Assembly: GCF_963678635.1 (NCBI RefSeq) | Contig: NC_087062.1 | Span: 6,002,193-6,066,192, forward strand | From: Symsagittifera roscoffensis | Taxonomy: Eukaryota; Xenacoelomorpha; Acoela; Convolutidae | Reading direction: 5' to 3' | Length of the DNA: 64,000 nucleotides | Shown here: piece after piece, positions 42,279 to 52,862 of the stretch | How the letters are laid out: each line of letters starts with the position of its first letter | Position numbering within the stretch: position 1 is the stretch's first letter | The notes under the pieces: generated by a model | What the model was told of the DNA's origin: nothing | The model's database searches: none | What the model saw: the letters and a program-made list of their open reading frames with translations, nothing else | Position numbers and translations under genes: made by a program

Positions 42279-44665
42279 TGATAAATCAATTTGATGCTCA
42301 TTCATTCATGATAAAAATGACCCAAAAATTTTTCAAAACTTTTCTTAATGGCGAGAAAAACGGATTTAAAACTGTTGCTTTATAGTCTAATTTTGAGCGA
42401 GTAAAACAAGCGAGCAGATATTTTAATATGGCAAGTTTTTGTTCTAGCCATTACTAATTTTTGAATTTCCGTGTAGCGCTTCCTTGGCACTTAAAATCTC
42501 TAGAAAAGTTTTAGAAAAATTATTATTAACCCGCCGCAAACAAATTGATCAAAAGTTTAAATAACTTGATCAAGAGTAAAATTTTAATTAATTTTTTTGT
42601 AGAAAAGTGTAGTCAATTATGAACAAGGATGGCCAGTTGCTGTGCAAGTTGCATAAATTGTTCATATTACATTCGTTAAAAATTGAAAAAAAATTCTTCA
42701 ATTTGTAGTCGTTTTGTGCCTTGTGTATTTAGATAACCTTACAAAAGCATAAAAAAACAGTGAGTTAGTCATAGTTGTCAGCATTCGCCTTCAAAAAATT
42801 AATTAAATCAAAAAACAGAAAATAAAATTTTCTAATTTTTTGCTCAGCGCTTCCTTGCCATTACAGAGTTTCTTAAAAAATTGATTTCTAAAGAGAACTT
42901 CAAAGTCTTAAAGAGAACTTAAAGAGATTCAAATCAAACTCTTTTAGCCTAAAATTTTAAATGAAATTAAATTTTTTCATAACAAATATTACTCGATCAA
43001 AAATTGTACACTAAGTTTTTTCCAAACTGCGACCTCTGTTCGAAACTTTCAATTTATTGTTTCATTCACCTCTAAAAGTGCTTCAGTTTGATATTTCACT
43101 CCAGTTTGACCCATTCCGATTATGATCTGTGATACCTAATTTTGCGTGGAAAACAAAAACAAAGGAAAAAACTACAATACACCCGAATTTAATAATGTTC
43201 TATACTTAGTTTTGGCTAGTTCCTCGCTTTAAACCACCCACCAAAAAACCCTCACAGCTTGAAGAAAAAAAATGAAGTTTTTTGAAAATGCTAATATGAT
43301 CGATGTTTTGTGTGATACTTTTTGCACGGCAATCGGCTGCTCTTGTTTTCGTCTTTTTCCTTTAACACAAAAAAACGTGGAAAAACGAGGAGACGCAGAG
43401 AAAAAACGGTTCGCTTTGATCAAAAATTAGAATTTTTTTGCACGCAGAAGGTAGAAGGAGTATTAGATTTTTTTCGGCTTTCCTTAATTCTGGGTTGAGA
43501 ATTACTTTCTGAAACCTCACCTGGTAAAAAGAATCTTCAAATTCAGAAATTGTAAGAAACGCCGACTTGAACAGCTTAACACAATAATGCGACTTGTTTA
43601 CGATGGTGAAAGAGTATTTGTAAATCAGTTGGAAAGTCGTATTTTCTGGTCAAACAAACAACCACATTTTGAATGCGAAGCAAGCAAAGACAAGTTAACC
43701 ATTTCAGATCAAAGTTTTCAAAGTTAACATTTACAGTTTGCCCTGAGTAAGCTTTAGCTAGTATTTTTTGTTTAATTAATCACATATTACAAATCGATCA
43801 TGATTTCTGAATAATCCTCTGGTTATTCAAATGCATTTCCAGGTCTGTTTTTCACTCAGTTTTAGCGTTTAATGACGCTGCTGCTAACTTTGAAACATTA
43901 TTTGGGCCAAAAAGTGATTCCATGAAAACAATGATAGCAAAAAGCACTGATAACGGTAGTTCAAATAAGCAATTAAAAAAGAAAAAAGTAATTTGTGAAT
44001 TTTGTAATATTTTTCTATGGTTCGTGAGTGTGTTCAATTATGTGATAGTCGACATAACTTAGATGGTTATAGCTGGAAAATGTACATTACCAGGCCAAAA
44101 TTTTTTATGGATATTCGCACTGTTTGCGGCAAATAAAACTCTGGAATCCAAGCATAAGGTTCCGAACTGGGATCCACAAATTGTTGCAGAATTCACTCGC
44201 AATTCCCTGTAACCTAAAAGTCGTCGGAAAATTAATTCTGCCGTAAAACCCGCAATGAGCGAATATTGCAAGTTGTTGCTGAGTCCGCATTTGCAAATGG
44301 AGTCCGCATTTGTTAGCGTATTCCACAAATATTAATTAGATTCAGCAACAAAAAGAGGATTCCGCAATTTTATATGCGGATTTTGCTAGCAAAATGCGAA
44401 TTTTACTAGCTTAAGAGCAATTTGGAGTTTTACACTGTTTTAACCATTCGTATGAGGGTTGCACAACTCGTGGGATCCGTGAACTCATCCTAAAGACTTA
44501 TATGACTTATACTTAAATGACCACATCAAAATAATTTCTCTCCGTAAAGTAGCGAGCGTGAGAGTTCAACAACAACTGAGTATAGATGAACTAATCATGT
44601 ATGCAACACCACTGATTTTCAAAAAGCACTTAATCTCGATAAAAATCATAATTTACACTTCACTA
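42279..44665 (-). repeat. Long direct repeat, right copy (probable 5' LTR)
   Basis: Partner of 36013-38429. It begins GTGATAAATCAATTTGATGC and ends TTTACACTTCACTAG. It differs by a ~417-bp segment at 43673-44090 of unknown origin (starting GCGAAGCAAGCAAAGAC) and by truncation of the inverted-repeat element. The pol remnant starts only ~35 bp from this repeat, so if it is an LTR the leader, gag and protease have been deleted. No convincing tRNA primer-binding site is visible next to it. Confidence 0.6.
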
Positions 44666-46905
44666 GATATTGACTGTTTTGGCCTCTTAACCTTTGGCCT
44701 CTTGAACTTCGCGCCAGTTTCGAGTTCCGTCTTGGCATAGTTTCGGGCTCACGACAAAAAACCGGCAATGAGGGTCAATAAAGATTCTGATCATTCATTT
44801 AGCATAATTTAACATAATAGAGAACTTGCTTATATGAATCATTAGCAATTTTCTAAGTTTTGAAGAATAAAAACATAATTGAAAATAAAAACGGCGTGAA
44901 ACTAAACAGCAGATCTCAATTTGTATTTTATTTTCCTGTACCATTTTCAACTTTCACATATTCAGTTCCTGATGACTGCTGGCAATTGAATATATCTTAA
45001 GCGTTTCTATAAATAAAGAAACTTCTAACGCCAAGCGCCTTTCAACGGGAGACATATGAAATGAAAAAAAAAACACATTGAACATATCGAGCAATTTTAA
45101 AATCTATATTCTCAAAGAAACCTCAGTGATGTTCAATTTGACTGAAAAGTGAACAGAACAAAAGTTTATTAATTTATTTAATTTCAGAAGCCTTTCCGTT
45201 CCGCCATGAAAATTTTGAATGATAACTTCAAAAGTGTAAGAAAGCATAGAAATTTTGAAAATTCAAACGTCTAAGTAATTTCTTAAATCTAGAAATGTTT
45301 TCATCAAAAATGCTGTGATCACAATCTAGTCTCTTTTTGATCCGACTGCCAGTCAAAAAACACGATTTTTGAACTATGGTTGATTTTTGGTGCGCGCTCA
45401 AAAAATGTCAACACATAAATGTTGCTAGCTTTTGTAGTTCAACTGAACTATAGTTATATATCAATTCAACTTCAACTATTTACTATTTGACATTGCACGT
45501 GAAGTAAAATATTAAAGAAAACTAAAGTTGAAAAATTGCTAATACGTGTTTTATCTTGCTGGAAGTTTTGAAAAAAAAACGAAATTTTTTCATTTAAGAA
45601 AAACCAAATTTTAATGTGTTAGAATACATGGCGAATTCTACTTTAGACGAATTATTTTTTGTCAGTTAAGAACTCTTCGATCAAATAAACCAGAAGAATA
45701 ATAAAAACAAGCTGTATCTGATTACTGAATTTTTCTCAAACAAGGTTTCATATAGTCAAGGAAAGAGCTGCATTTCTTCTTTGAAAGCGACAGACAACTG
45801 GCAGTATTTCGAAAAACGACTTTTTGTAAAGCGCGACACTTCGAAACAAAAGCAACACAATTCGGAAGGCATTGGGAAGTACCGACAACTGCTCCGCTGC
45901 GCTCACATTGGACACGAGAAGTAAAGTGAGTATGAATCGTAGGATTTGCTGATTCATTTACACTTAAGTTATACCACGTGCTCCAAATGTTTGACTAATG
46001 GAAATTTTTGCTCTCAATCAAATATCTCGCCCCACGGAAGTCAAGTATCACCTTTTCGGGCCGATTCAAACAAACTCCGTTTTTGACCATTCAAGCAGAA
46101 GTTCTTTGGTTGTAGAATCTATCTTTAGTACATTTTGTTCAAAGTGCCAGGTTATCAGTTTTTTGGCAAAAGCATAAAAAACTGCAAATGCATAAAAAAT
46201 GGTCAAAAAGGTTTTAAAATTTTTTTTTAAGTAAAAGTTGAAAAAACTACTTACAAACCTTCCATGTTTTCTTGATGAAATCAAAAGATTATAAAAAAAT
46301 TATGCTTTATCCTTTCTAATGCGACTGGAAGCATAGATGGTTTCATGCAGTACATTTTTTGACTCCGAGAAGTTATTAAAAAATTGTACTTTTTTAAATT
46401 GATTAAACAATTTTCTAACGGCTAACTTTATAAGAACTCAATTATCCGGACTGAAACAAATATACATATATAGTATTTTAATGCATAGTAAATATGTCTA
46501 AAACAAAAAAGTCGATGCTGTGGAAACTTGGCCGACAAAAATTAAGCAAACAACGATAATCCGACAACTAAATTTTTGAATTGTACAAAGTTAAGTTTCT
46601 TGCCGGAATCAAAATTCTGACTTTTACCGCCGCAATCATGGGTGTTCTCGCTACACCAAGCGATTAAGAGCCCGGTGGAACTTTTCGCTGTGGACATTAT
46701 AGATAGTTGAATGCAAACTTTGAAACTTTGTATTGATTAGTCAAAATTTTCCATTTGAAAACCTCGTACGTATTTTTATAAAACAAGGTCGACAAAGGGT
46801 CGATAAGAAGTATTACTTTGAAATCATTTATAAACAATTGTTTACGTGCTATTTATTTCAGTTTTTCATATGAGGGTAACTCGAATTTTTAAAAGCGAGG
46901 AAATA
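44666..46905. other. Intergenic stretch
   Basis: AT-rich DNA with no recognised multi-exon gene. The only candidate is the small secreted peptide at 45748-45957. Other frames (such as 46066-46284) lack an ATG and have no family features. Confidence 0.4.
45748..45957 (-). CDS. Possible small secreted peptide
   Basis: A 69-aa frame from a genuine ATG. Its first ~20 residues (MNQQILRFILTLLLVSNVSA) form a good signal peptide with an A-x-A-like cut site before AEQLSVLPNAF. The remainder is hydrophobic and basic with a single Cys and no known motif. A GTGAGC inside codons 18-19 could instead be a splice donor, making this the first exon of a longer secreted protein. Weak candidate. Confidence 0.35.
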   Translation of the reverse strand: MNQQILRFILTLLLVSNVSAAEQLSVLPNAFRIVLLLFRSVALYKKSFFEILPVVCRFQRRNAALSLTI

Positions 46906-46913
46906 TGTTTCGG

Positions 46914-47140
46914 GGCTCTTTTTCCTCCCCCCCCCCCCCCCCCCCCCCCCCCACCTCACGCCAGTTTCAGCTTATTAGTGTAACGTTTGGTTTTATGAGA
47001 TTGATTATGAAGACCAAATATGTTTGTCGTGGCCTTATAGGTCTGTATGTAAATTTTCATAACAATCGGACTATGTGGTCAACAAATTTACATGTAGAAA
47101 TTTGCAGGTGGGGGGGGGGAAGGAAAAAAGAAAAAGAGCC
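46914..47140. mobile_element. MITE, GGCTCTTTTCC family (227 bp), perfect target duplication
   Basis: Ends GGCTCTTTTTCCTCC and GGAAAAAAGAAAAAGAGCC flank a ~26-nt C-run on the left and a G-run on the right. TGTTTCGG lies on both sides (46906-46913 and 47141-47148), a perfect 8-bp duplication. The interior differs from the copies at 22750 and 56919, so it is a subfamily. Confidence 0.85.
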
Positions 47141-47236
47141 TGTTTCGGCATCAACAGTCGTGTCTAACTGTAACCTAAAGTGTTTACGCTTCAGTTGAAT
47201 GTCCTAAAGCTATTCAATTTCGTGACATGTAATCTG

Positions 47237-47694
47237 AGGGGGTTGAGAAATTAGACGATAAGCAAATTAGACGGAGGTACTTAAAGGGAAATTAGACAAT
47301 TTTGCAAAACTGCAATTGTGAGAAAATAGACGAAAGTGAGAGAAAATAACTTTGTTTGCACACAAATTGCGTTAGAATATTAAAATTGTTTAGAGACAAC
47401 AGTTCAATTTCGGTGGCCAAAACTTTTACAAGTCAATCATGCATAATTTATTCAATTCAAAACTCTCCTGTAATATTCAGATTTGACATTTTATGTTCAT
47501 TTAAACTAATTGTTTTGATAGGTATTGACATTTTATGTTCTTTTTGTATTTGTGAAACTTGACTCTTAAGAGAAATTTTTGTTGGCCCTTTCCCTTTTGT
47601 CTAAAATGCTAGATCTGTAAAAAAAATAAATTCCGTCTCATTTCGTTTTTGTAGCATCCGTCTAATTGGCTTATCGTCTAATTTCCTAGGCCCC
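47237..47694. mobile_element. 458-bp inverted-repeat MITE with perfect 8-bp duplication
   Basis: The left end AGGGGGTTGAGAAATTAGAC continues GATAAGCAAATTAGACGG. The right end is inverted: CCGTCTAATTGGCTTATCG then TCTAATTTCCTAGGCCCC. GTAATCTG lies at 47229-47236 and again at 47695-47702. GGGGCC-type ends with 8-bp duplications point to a hAT-like element. The word TTAGACG recurs inside. No transposase. Confidence 0.85.
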
Positions 47695-47702
47695 GTAATC
47701 TG

Positions 47703-48303
47703 TCTATGTTGGTTTGAATGTTTGACTCTTCTTACTCTCTGAATCCTGTTGAAAGAGAACAGTTTTTGTCAAGCTTTGCTTATATACGTAACTAATTCAT
47801 CCATCTTTAATTCAAAATTGCCATACCTTGTTTAGTTAGTAGTAGGTTAGAAGTTAAATAGGTTGACAGTCCCCATCCTGATTTTTTTCTAGAATCTGAA
47901 TATCGATTGAATAGGCTTCAGTACGATACCACACTGGCACTTGACACCCACAGATTTTTGAGTCAGTCGAAATAGTCCGGAAAAGAGCAGATCATACCCA
48001 TAGTTCTTTGCCAACTCGTAATGAGATTAGAATAAAAACGGCCAATCAAATTTTTGAAAAGGGATAAAACTGTTAATTAGAAATTACTATACACGCACAG
48101 ATTTTAGTCAACCTTTATCGTCAAGAAAGTCAAACATTAAACCACAAAATAAGAAGAAGAATTGGGCAACCATTCATGAAATCACGGTAAAAAATTCTAT
48201 AACTGTTGATTTATGTAGCAAAAATAGAATCACCTTTTAAGTATTTCAGAGATCAAAACCTTCTGTGATTGCGTTTATTTGATCGAGCTTGCGTTATCGC
48301 TGC
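47703..48303. other. Intergenic spacer
   Basis: AT-rich DNA between two MITEs. No gene, SINE or inverted repeat recognised. Confidence 0.4.
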
Positions 48304-48312
48304 ATCCCGCAT

Positions 48313-48533
48313 GGAGTGCAGCCAGTATTTAGACAGCCGCGTATTCATACTCGTCAGTATTTAGACAAATACTGTATGAACCAATCAGAATCGAGAAAAG
48401 ACATAAATAATCTGAAATAAATAATAATTATTTATTAATTTCTTCTTTGTCTCGATTCTGATTGGTTGAAACAGTATTTGTCTAAATACTGACCAGTCTG
48501 ATTACGCGGTTGTCTAAATACTGACATGTAACC
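48313..48533. mobile_element. Foldback element (221 bp) with perfect 9-bp target duplication
   Basis: Two ~88-bp arms are inverted copies: CAGTATTTAGACAGCCGCGT ... CCAATCAGAATCGAG on the left, and CTCGATTCTGATTGG ... ACGCGGTTGTCTAAATACTG on the right, with a ~45-bp AT-rich centre. ATCCCGCAT lies directly on both sides (48304-48312 and 48534-48542). A 9-bp duplication with long arms is typical of Mutator-like foldback elements. Each arm contains TCAGTATTTAGACA twice, and AGTATTTAGACAAATACT is itself a small palindrome. Confidence 0.9.
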
Positions 48534-49100
48534 ATCCCGCATAAACAAGCAAAAAAACTTAGTAAGATCTGAAAATACAACAAAAAATGACAAAAACAAA
48601 CTGACTTGATGCCTCTGAATATACATGAAATGTCACAAGATAGCTGTTTGAGATTCTATGAACAGATTTTTCAAATTTACCTAAAAGACAATCAGGACCT
48701 CTATACACTGTTTTTTAACTTCAGCCCTTAAGTTAATTTGTTTGTTGAGTTGATGCTGGCTGTCTTCTCCATACTTTTCAGGATATCCTACGCGATGAGC
48801 AGTACTGCTCTTTAGGATCTCCCTCCAGACATAATATATTGCTTTTGGCTGATAAAGTAATTCAAATTTCAAATTTCAAAAAACGAACGAAAGCCTTGAA
48901 AGCAAAATTTAGTCACTAGACAATTCCCTAAGGACCCTAAAATGGCCGGAAACAATACACCATACGCCATTGTCCAAACACACATCTGTTCTTAAATGCT
49001 CCACGGAATAAATCATTTATACTGTTTTTTCATAGTATGGAGTGCGTGGCAGTTGTTTTTGGTCAAAAATTCCCGCAATTGATTTGTTTTTTTTTTTCAG

Positions 49101-49321
49101 AAACAATTTTGGAACTTCCACTTTCGGGAACCAAGAGGGTGAAGGAATTGGCGGATGATTCAATCGCTCCGGTTACTGTAGACGAGCGGGGCTACTGGGT
49201 CTATGAGATTGTTCAAAATTACACCGATGGACCTGTCATCCTGGGATGCCCCCACCCCACGATTTGCCCCATAATGACTGGGGCAGTCTTACTGATTTCA
49301 ATTGTTTCATATATTCAATAA
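49101..49321 (+). CDS. Terminal exon of an unidentified secreted, membrane or GPI-anchored protein
   Basis: After a strong acceptor (T12CAG) the frame opens in phase 1 and runs 73 codons to TAA. It encodes ETILELPLSGTKRVKELADD, then VDERGYWVYEIVQNYTDGPV with an N-glycosylation site (NYT), and a short Cys pair (CPHPTIC). It ends in a hydrophobic tail, PIMTGAVLLISIVSYIQ, without a cytoplasmic part, as in GPI-anchored proteins. The stop codon lies inside the hexamer AATAAA (49317-49322), which can serve as poly(A) signal only for a very short 3' end. I found no upstream exon with confidence; 48540-49090 has none that I recognise, so the rest may lie across the transposon-rich region to the left. 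Confidence 0.6.
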
Positions 49322-49753
49322 ACTTCCAGCGCTGATGTATTTTAATTGACTGTGATTATCTCTCTAATCGGATGGATGGGGTGGGCAAATTGCCTTTTTT
49401 GCTCATTTTTTATGACATCACTTTTTAGTACCAAACCTGAAACTTTTAGCACCAATGTACACTTTTGGCGACAAGTTTAAGTGGGCAACGCGCATCAAAA
49501 TACATAAACTGATTTTGGTAAAAATCTTCCAAAGTTGCTCAAAAATGGAAGTTTTGGTTCAATATGCAATACTTTCTCTAAACAGGATCCTTCTGCGTTT
49601 CAGAAGAAATCAGAAAGAGTATTTGATCGACCTAAAATCCGTGCTACTTTAATCGCCAAAAGCTTTCCAAAAATTTCAAGATCCGTCCCTGCCTCTGATA
49701 CCTTGATACAACAAATTTGAAAACAATTTCTCCGAAAAACTTGGGTTCACTTG

Positions 49754-50161
49754 CAGGGGCGGATTTAGGTGGGGGGCGGACGCTTTCCTCTCAGGGATTC
49801 GGCCCCCTGCCGACCCAAAGGGTCCCCCCTTTGATACTTTTTCAGAAATCCATTTTTGGCCGACCGACCCTAAAATTTTTCTAAAGGCGCCTTCGGCGCC
49901 AATATATACTAACTTAAAGGGGGAGCTCGCGTCAAAAAAAACGCGATTTTTTTGTCAAAATTTTTCAAAAAGTGCCCAAAAACGGCTTTTTTGACTGTTT
50001 TTTCAAAAACTTGACTGCGACTTGATAGGGGCAAAGCAGTGCTTTGGGCGAGCTCGAAAAATCAATTTGGTCGACCTAAAAAAAAGGTCGTCAAAATTTT
50101 CGATTTTTTTTTGAAAATCCGCACCCCCCCCCCCCTCGAGAAAATCCTAGATCCGCCCCTC
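49754..50161. mobile_element. hAT-like MITE, family 1 (408 bp), opposite orientation
   Basis: Ends CAGGGGCGGATTTAGG and CCTAGATCCGCCCCTC are flanked by TTCACTTG (49746-49753) and TCCACTTG (50162-50169), an 8-bp duplication with one mismatch. The interior runs in the reverse direction relative to 5474-5920 (CAGGGATTCGGCCCCCTGCC, GGCGCCTTCGGCGCCAAT, TTGGTCGACCTAAAAAAAAG). The 340 bp between 49322 and 49753 show no gene. Confidence 0.9.
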
Positions 50162-50395
50162 TCCACTTGAAAATTAATTTAAAAGTTTTTCAGAAACTAT
50201 TTTCAGTGTTTTCTTTCGGAAACTAAGACGCGATTTTCTGACTAATTGTTTAAAAAAAAACAAAGAGACGAAAACACACACGAAATACAAAGAGAACTAT
50301 ATCAGTTATACATATTTGACAAAATTTCTACATATTATCATTATAGAGAACTATAATCAAATTGCAGGGCAAATTGCAATAGCAGAACAAAACAC

Positions 50396-50560
50396 TTGGA
50401 AGAGGTTGCGATTTTGCAAAGATTCTCGTTTGAGGCCATTTTTGGGGGTCTGGGTCGTCGCGACCAAGTTGTTCGTCGGGTTCGTCTACTGGTACCGGGC
50501 GCATCAGATGTGCGAAGGGGAGTAATGTCATCTGCAACTTCACAACGTGGTATTTTCTGA
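50396..50560 (-). other. GC-richer, possibly coding patch
   Basis: This patch is richer in GC than its surroundings and open in both directions. On the minus strand it reads RPVPVDEPDEQLGRDDPDPQ then KWPQTRIF in one frame, with a possible acceptor (GTTGCAG) in front. An alternative minus frame is basic (SRRTRRTTWSRRPRPP). No family is recognisable and the reading frame is undecided, so I do not call a gene. 50700-50860 next to it is dominated by C-runs. Confidence 0.3.
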
Positions 50561-50882
50561 CCCATGAAAGCGATACGTTTTTCAATTTGATACAAAACAT
50601 TTTCGTCAAAAATGACGTCTTTTGTCAAATCTTGTTTTGCTGAGTTCTCTTTTTTCAAATGCACATACTATTCGTACTTGTTCGGTGGCCGTGTTGCTGT
50701 ATTAGAATCTTATTAACTACCACACCCCCCCCCCCACGTTTAACTACATTCTCCGAACAACCTCCCACTGTAATCCCCAACCCCCCCCCCCCCCCCTACC
50801 TTATTAACCCCCCTCCTATGCTTCCTTGTACCAAACTTGTACCCCCTCCCCCTATAATGGAAAAACTCGCACGAATTTTTAC

Positions 50883-52862
50883 CTAATAAGTAATTTTCAC
50901 TTTTGCAAAAGGGGAGAAATAGTTAAGAAGATCCCTGTAGTCTAAGGCCTTGCATTTCACATCCTGAACGAATGAGGACGTTATGAGGGCGAATCGGTTG
51001 ACCTTGTAGTGTTCGGGACTATATGCTGCTCCATTGCACCGAGAGATAGTCGAGTTCTCACCCGTGTATCTGAAAAAAATTCAAAAGCTCCATCAGTTTT
51101 CGAAAACCAATTATCAAAGAAAACTTAAAAAAAACATTGAGCTTGTCTGTTTACGAATAATGCTCTCTCAAGTTTTGGATGGATTACCCTTAACACCTAA
51201 AAAAACTCCCTTTTTGAGGCTTTTTTTACTGATTTTATTATTCGGTGACTGACCCAAAAACTATTCTAAGTGCGTCTATGTTAAAATTAAGGGGAAAGCG
51301 AGCACCCAGAAAATCAGTTTTGTAGTCAAAACCTCCAAGAAGCGCTCAAACACGACATCTTTGACACGATTTGGTTTTTTAGTGTTCTACGAGAAATTAA
51401 AAAAATATATTTGGTTAAGTAAGAAAAGAACTGCAATCTCCACCTAACTCTATTGCAAAAAGCCCTGATCAGTGTCAGTAGCGGATTTAAAGGAGGGGGG
51501 GGGGGGGCATGCTAAAATTGAGCGCATGCCAAAAAAAGCGTTTTTGGTCAAAACTTTTCAAAAAGTGGCTTAAAACGCCTAAATTTGTTTTTGGCCTGTT
51601 TTTTGCATAAATTTGCATGTGGCGCAACTTTAATATACAGATTTAGTGAAAATCTATTTGGTCGACCTACAAAAAGTCGAGCTAAAAAAAGTCGACGAAG
51701 TTTTTGAAAACTTTTTGAAACTCCGCCCTTTTTCTATGAAAAACGACTTCTGTGTTCCAATAAATATCTCCTTGAAAAAATCCTACAATTACCAATAGCA
51801 AAACAAAAACAGGATTTTTTGAAACTTGAACATTTTTAGCAAAACTTTCCTTTTCCTGTGCAATATCACTTGTGTTGAAAATAGTTCAATTACAGTTTGA
51901 ACTACTCACTTGAAAAACCGAATGTCCTTGAGCCATTTTTCCATTGCCATATTCATGGCCATGCGGTTGTTGGGTCCGTCCTCGAAGGTCGCGTGCAGAC
52001 AGAAGACGGCGGCTGCGTATGGCTGTGGTTGGTAAGTCAGTTCGCAGTCGTCGGGAAGTTTGAACAAAACTTGCTGAGCCACCTGGAGTAACTTCGGGTT
52101 CACGCTGTCATGATGGAAAGCTCGATCCAAACCCCGGATTTCGTTCAGCTTATCGATCATTTGCTGGTTGAAATTTTCAACTGTCGGACACAGCCCGGCT
52201 GATCTGTTAGTAGTTTCTTGTATATGCAAGAATCGCTTGTAATCAAAGACTGATTTTTCTGTCGCTTTTCCAAGGTTCTCCTTGTAGTAATTCTTTTGCA
52301 TTATACAAACTATAAAAACCCTTTTTTGGGCGCCATCTGCTATAATTCCGTCGTCAGCTCCCAGGCAAGAGCACGAGATTGCTAGCATCATTTTTGCGAA
52401 TACTGTCAAGTAGCGCTCCCTCTTACGAAGATTAATTCTGTCGGTGTTGCATCCCTCTCCTAGTCTTATACCTTCTCCCGGGTACTTGTAAAACTCGGAC
52501 ATATTTTGGGACCAAAACTTTACTAGTTCTGTAGATGATCGGTCCATATTAACGTTAATATGCCCTTCACCGCCGTTTGGTGTAATCATAACGCAGTCGT
52601 TGAAAATTACAAAATTGTTGTCCCGAGGCATTTGCATGTCGTAGTCTTGACAATCGAAGTCGGGTTTGCTTTCTTTCATCTTAGCCAAATCCTCTGCAAT
52701 TTGACTCGAATTAACGTCAATTTGCAGTTCGAGTGGCAATTTGATAAAGTGGCCGTTCTCTCTAAACTGGTTAATTTTTTTTATAACATGGGAAGAACAA
52801 TTATAAGCCAGCTCAGTAGATGCAATCAAGTCAATTGTAATAAAAACAACCCATTTCAACAT
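50883..52862 (-). CDS. Secreted protein with two CAP (SCP/TAPS)-like domains
   Basis: A two-exon gene, 51910-52862 joined to 50883-51069, 379 aa, intact. The start is ATG at 52860-52862; MLKWVVFITIDLIASTELA is a signal peptide. The first half (~20-215) has a CAP-like layout: a helix with HVIKKINQF, LVKFWSQNMSEFYKYPGEG, then FAKMMLAISCSCLGADDG and a strand (KRVFIVCIMQKNYY). The second half (~225-379) repeats it: VENFNQQMIDKLNEIRGLDR, NPKLLQVAQQVLF, a strand region with PYAAAVFC, and exon 2 with YTGENSTISRCNGAAY. Many Cys and several N-glycosylation sites (NCS, NMS, NRS, NST) support secretion. The CAP catalytic-looking His/Glu set is not complete, as in many CAP proteins with binding rather than enzymatic roles. 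The splice (AA/GTGAGT, TTTCAG) keeps phase. Substrate or partner unknown. Confidence 0.8.
51476..51728. mobile_element. hAT-like MITE, family 1, partial, in the CAP gene intron
   Basis: Starts CAGTAGCGGATTTAAAGG with a G-run. The interior has AAAACTTTTCAAAAAGTGGC and TATTTGGTCGACCTACAAA. The right end is lost after AACTCCGCCC. It lies in the only intron (51070-51909) of the CAP-domain gene. Confidence 0.65.

Noticed and set aside
49455-49720. Two overlapping plus-strand frames
   Set aside because: No ATG-supported domain and no splice signals; they sit in the 3' flank of the exon at 49101-49321.
50659-50886. Proline-rich 75-codon frame
   Set aside because: Produced by C homopolymer tracts, and its end overlaps the antisense of the CAP gene's last exon.
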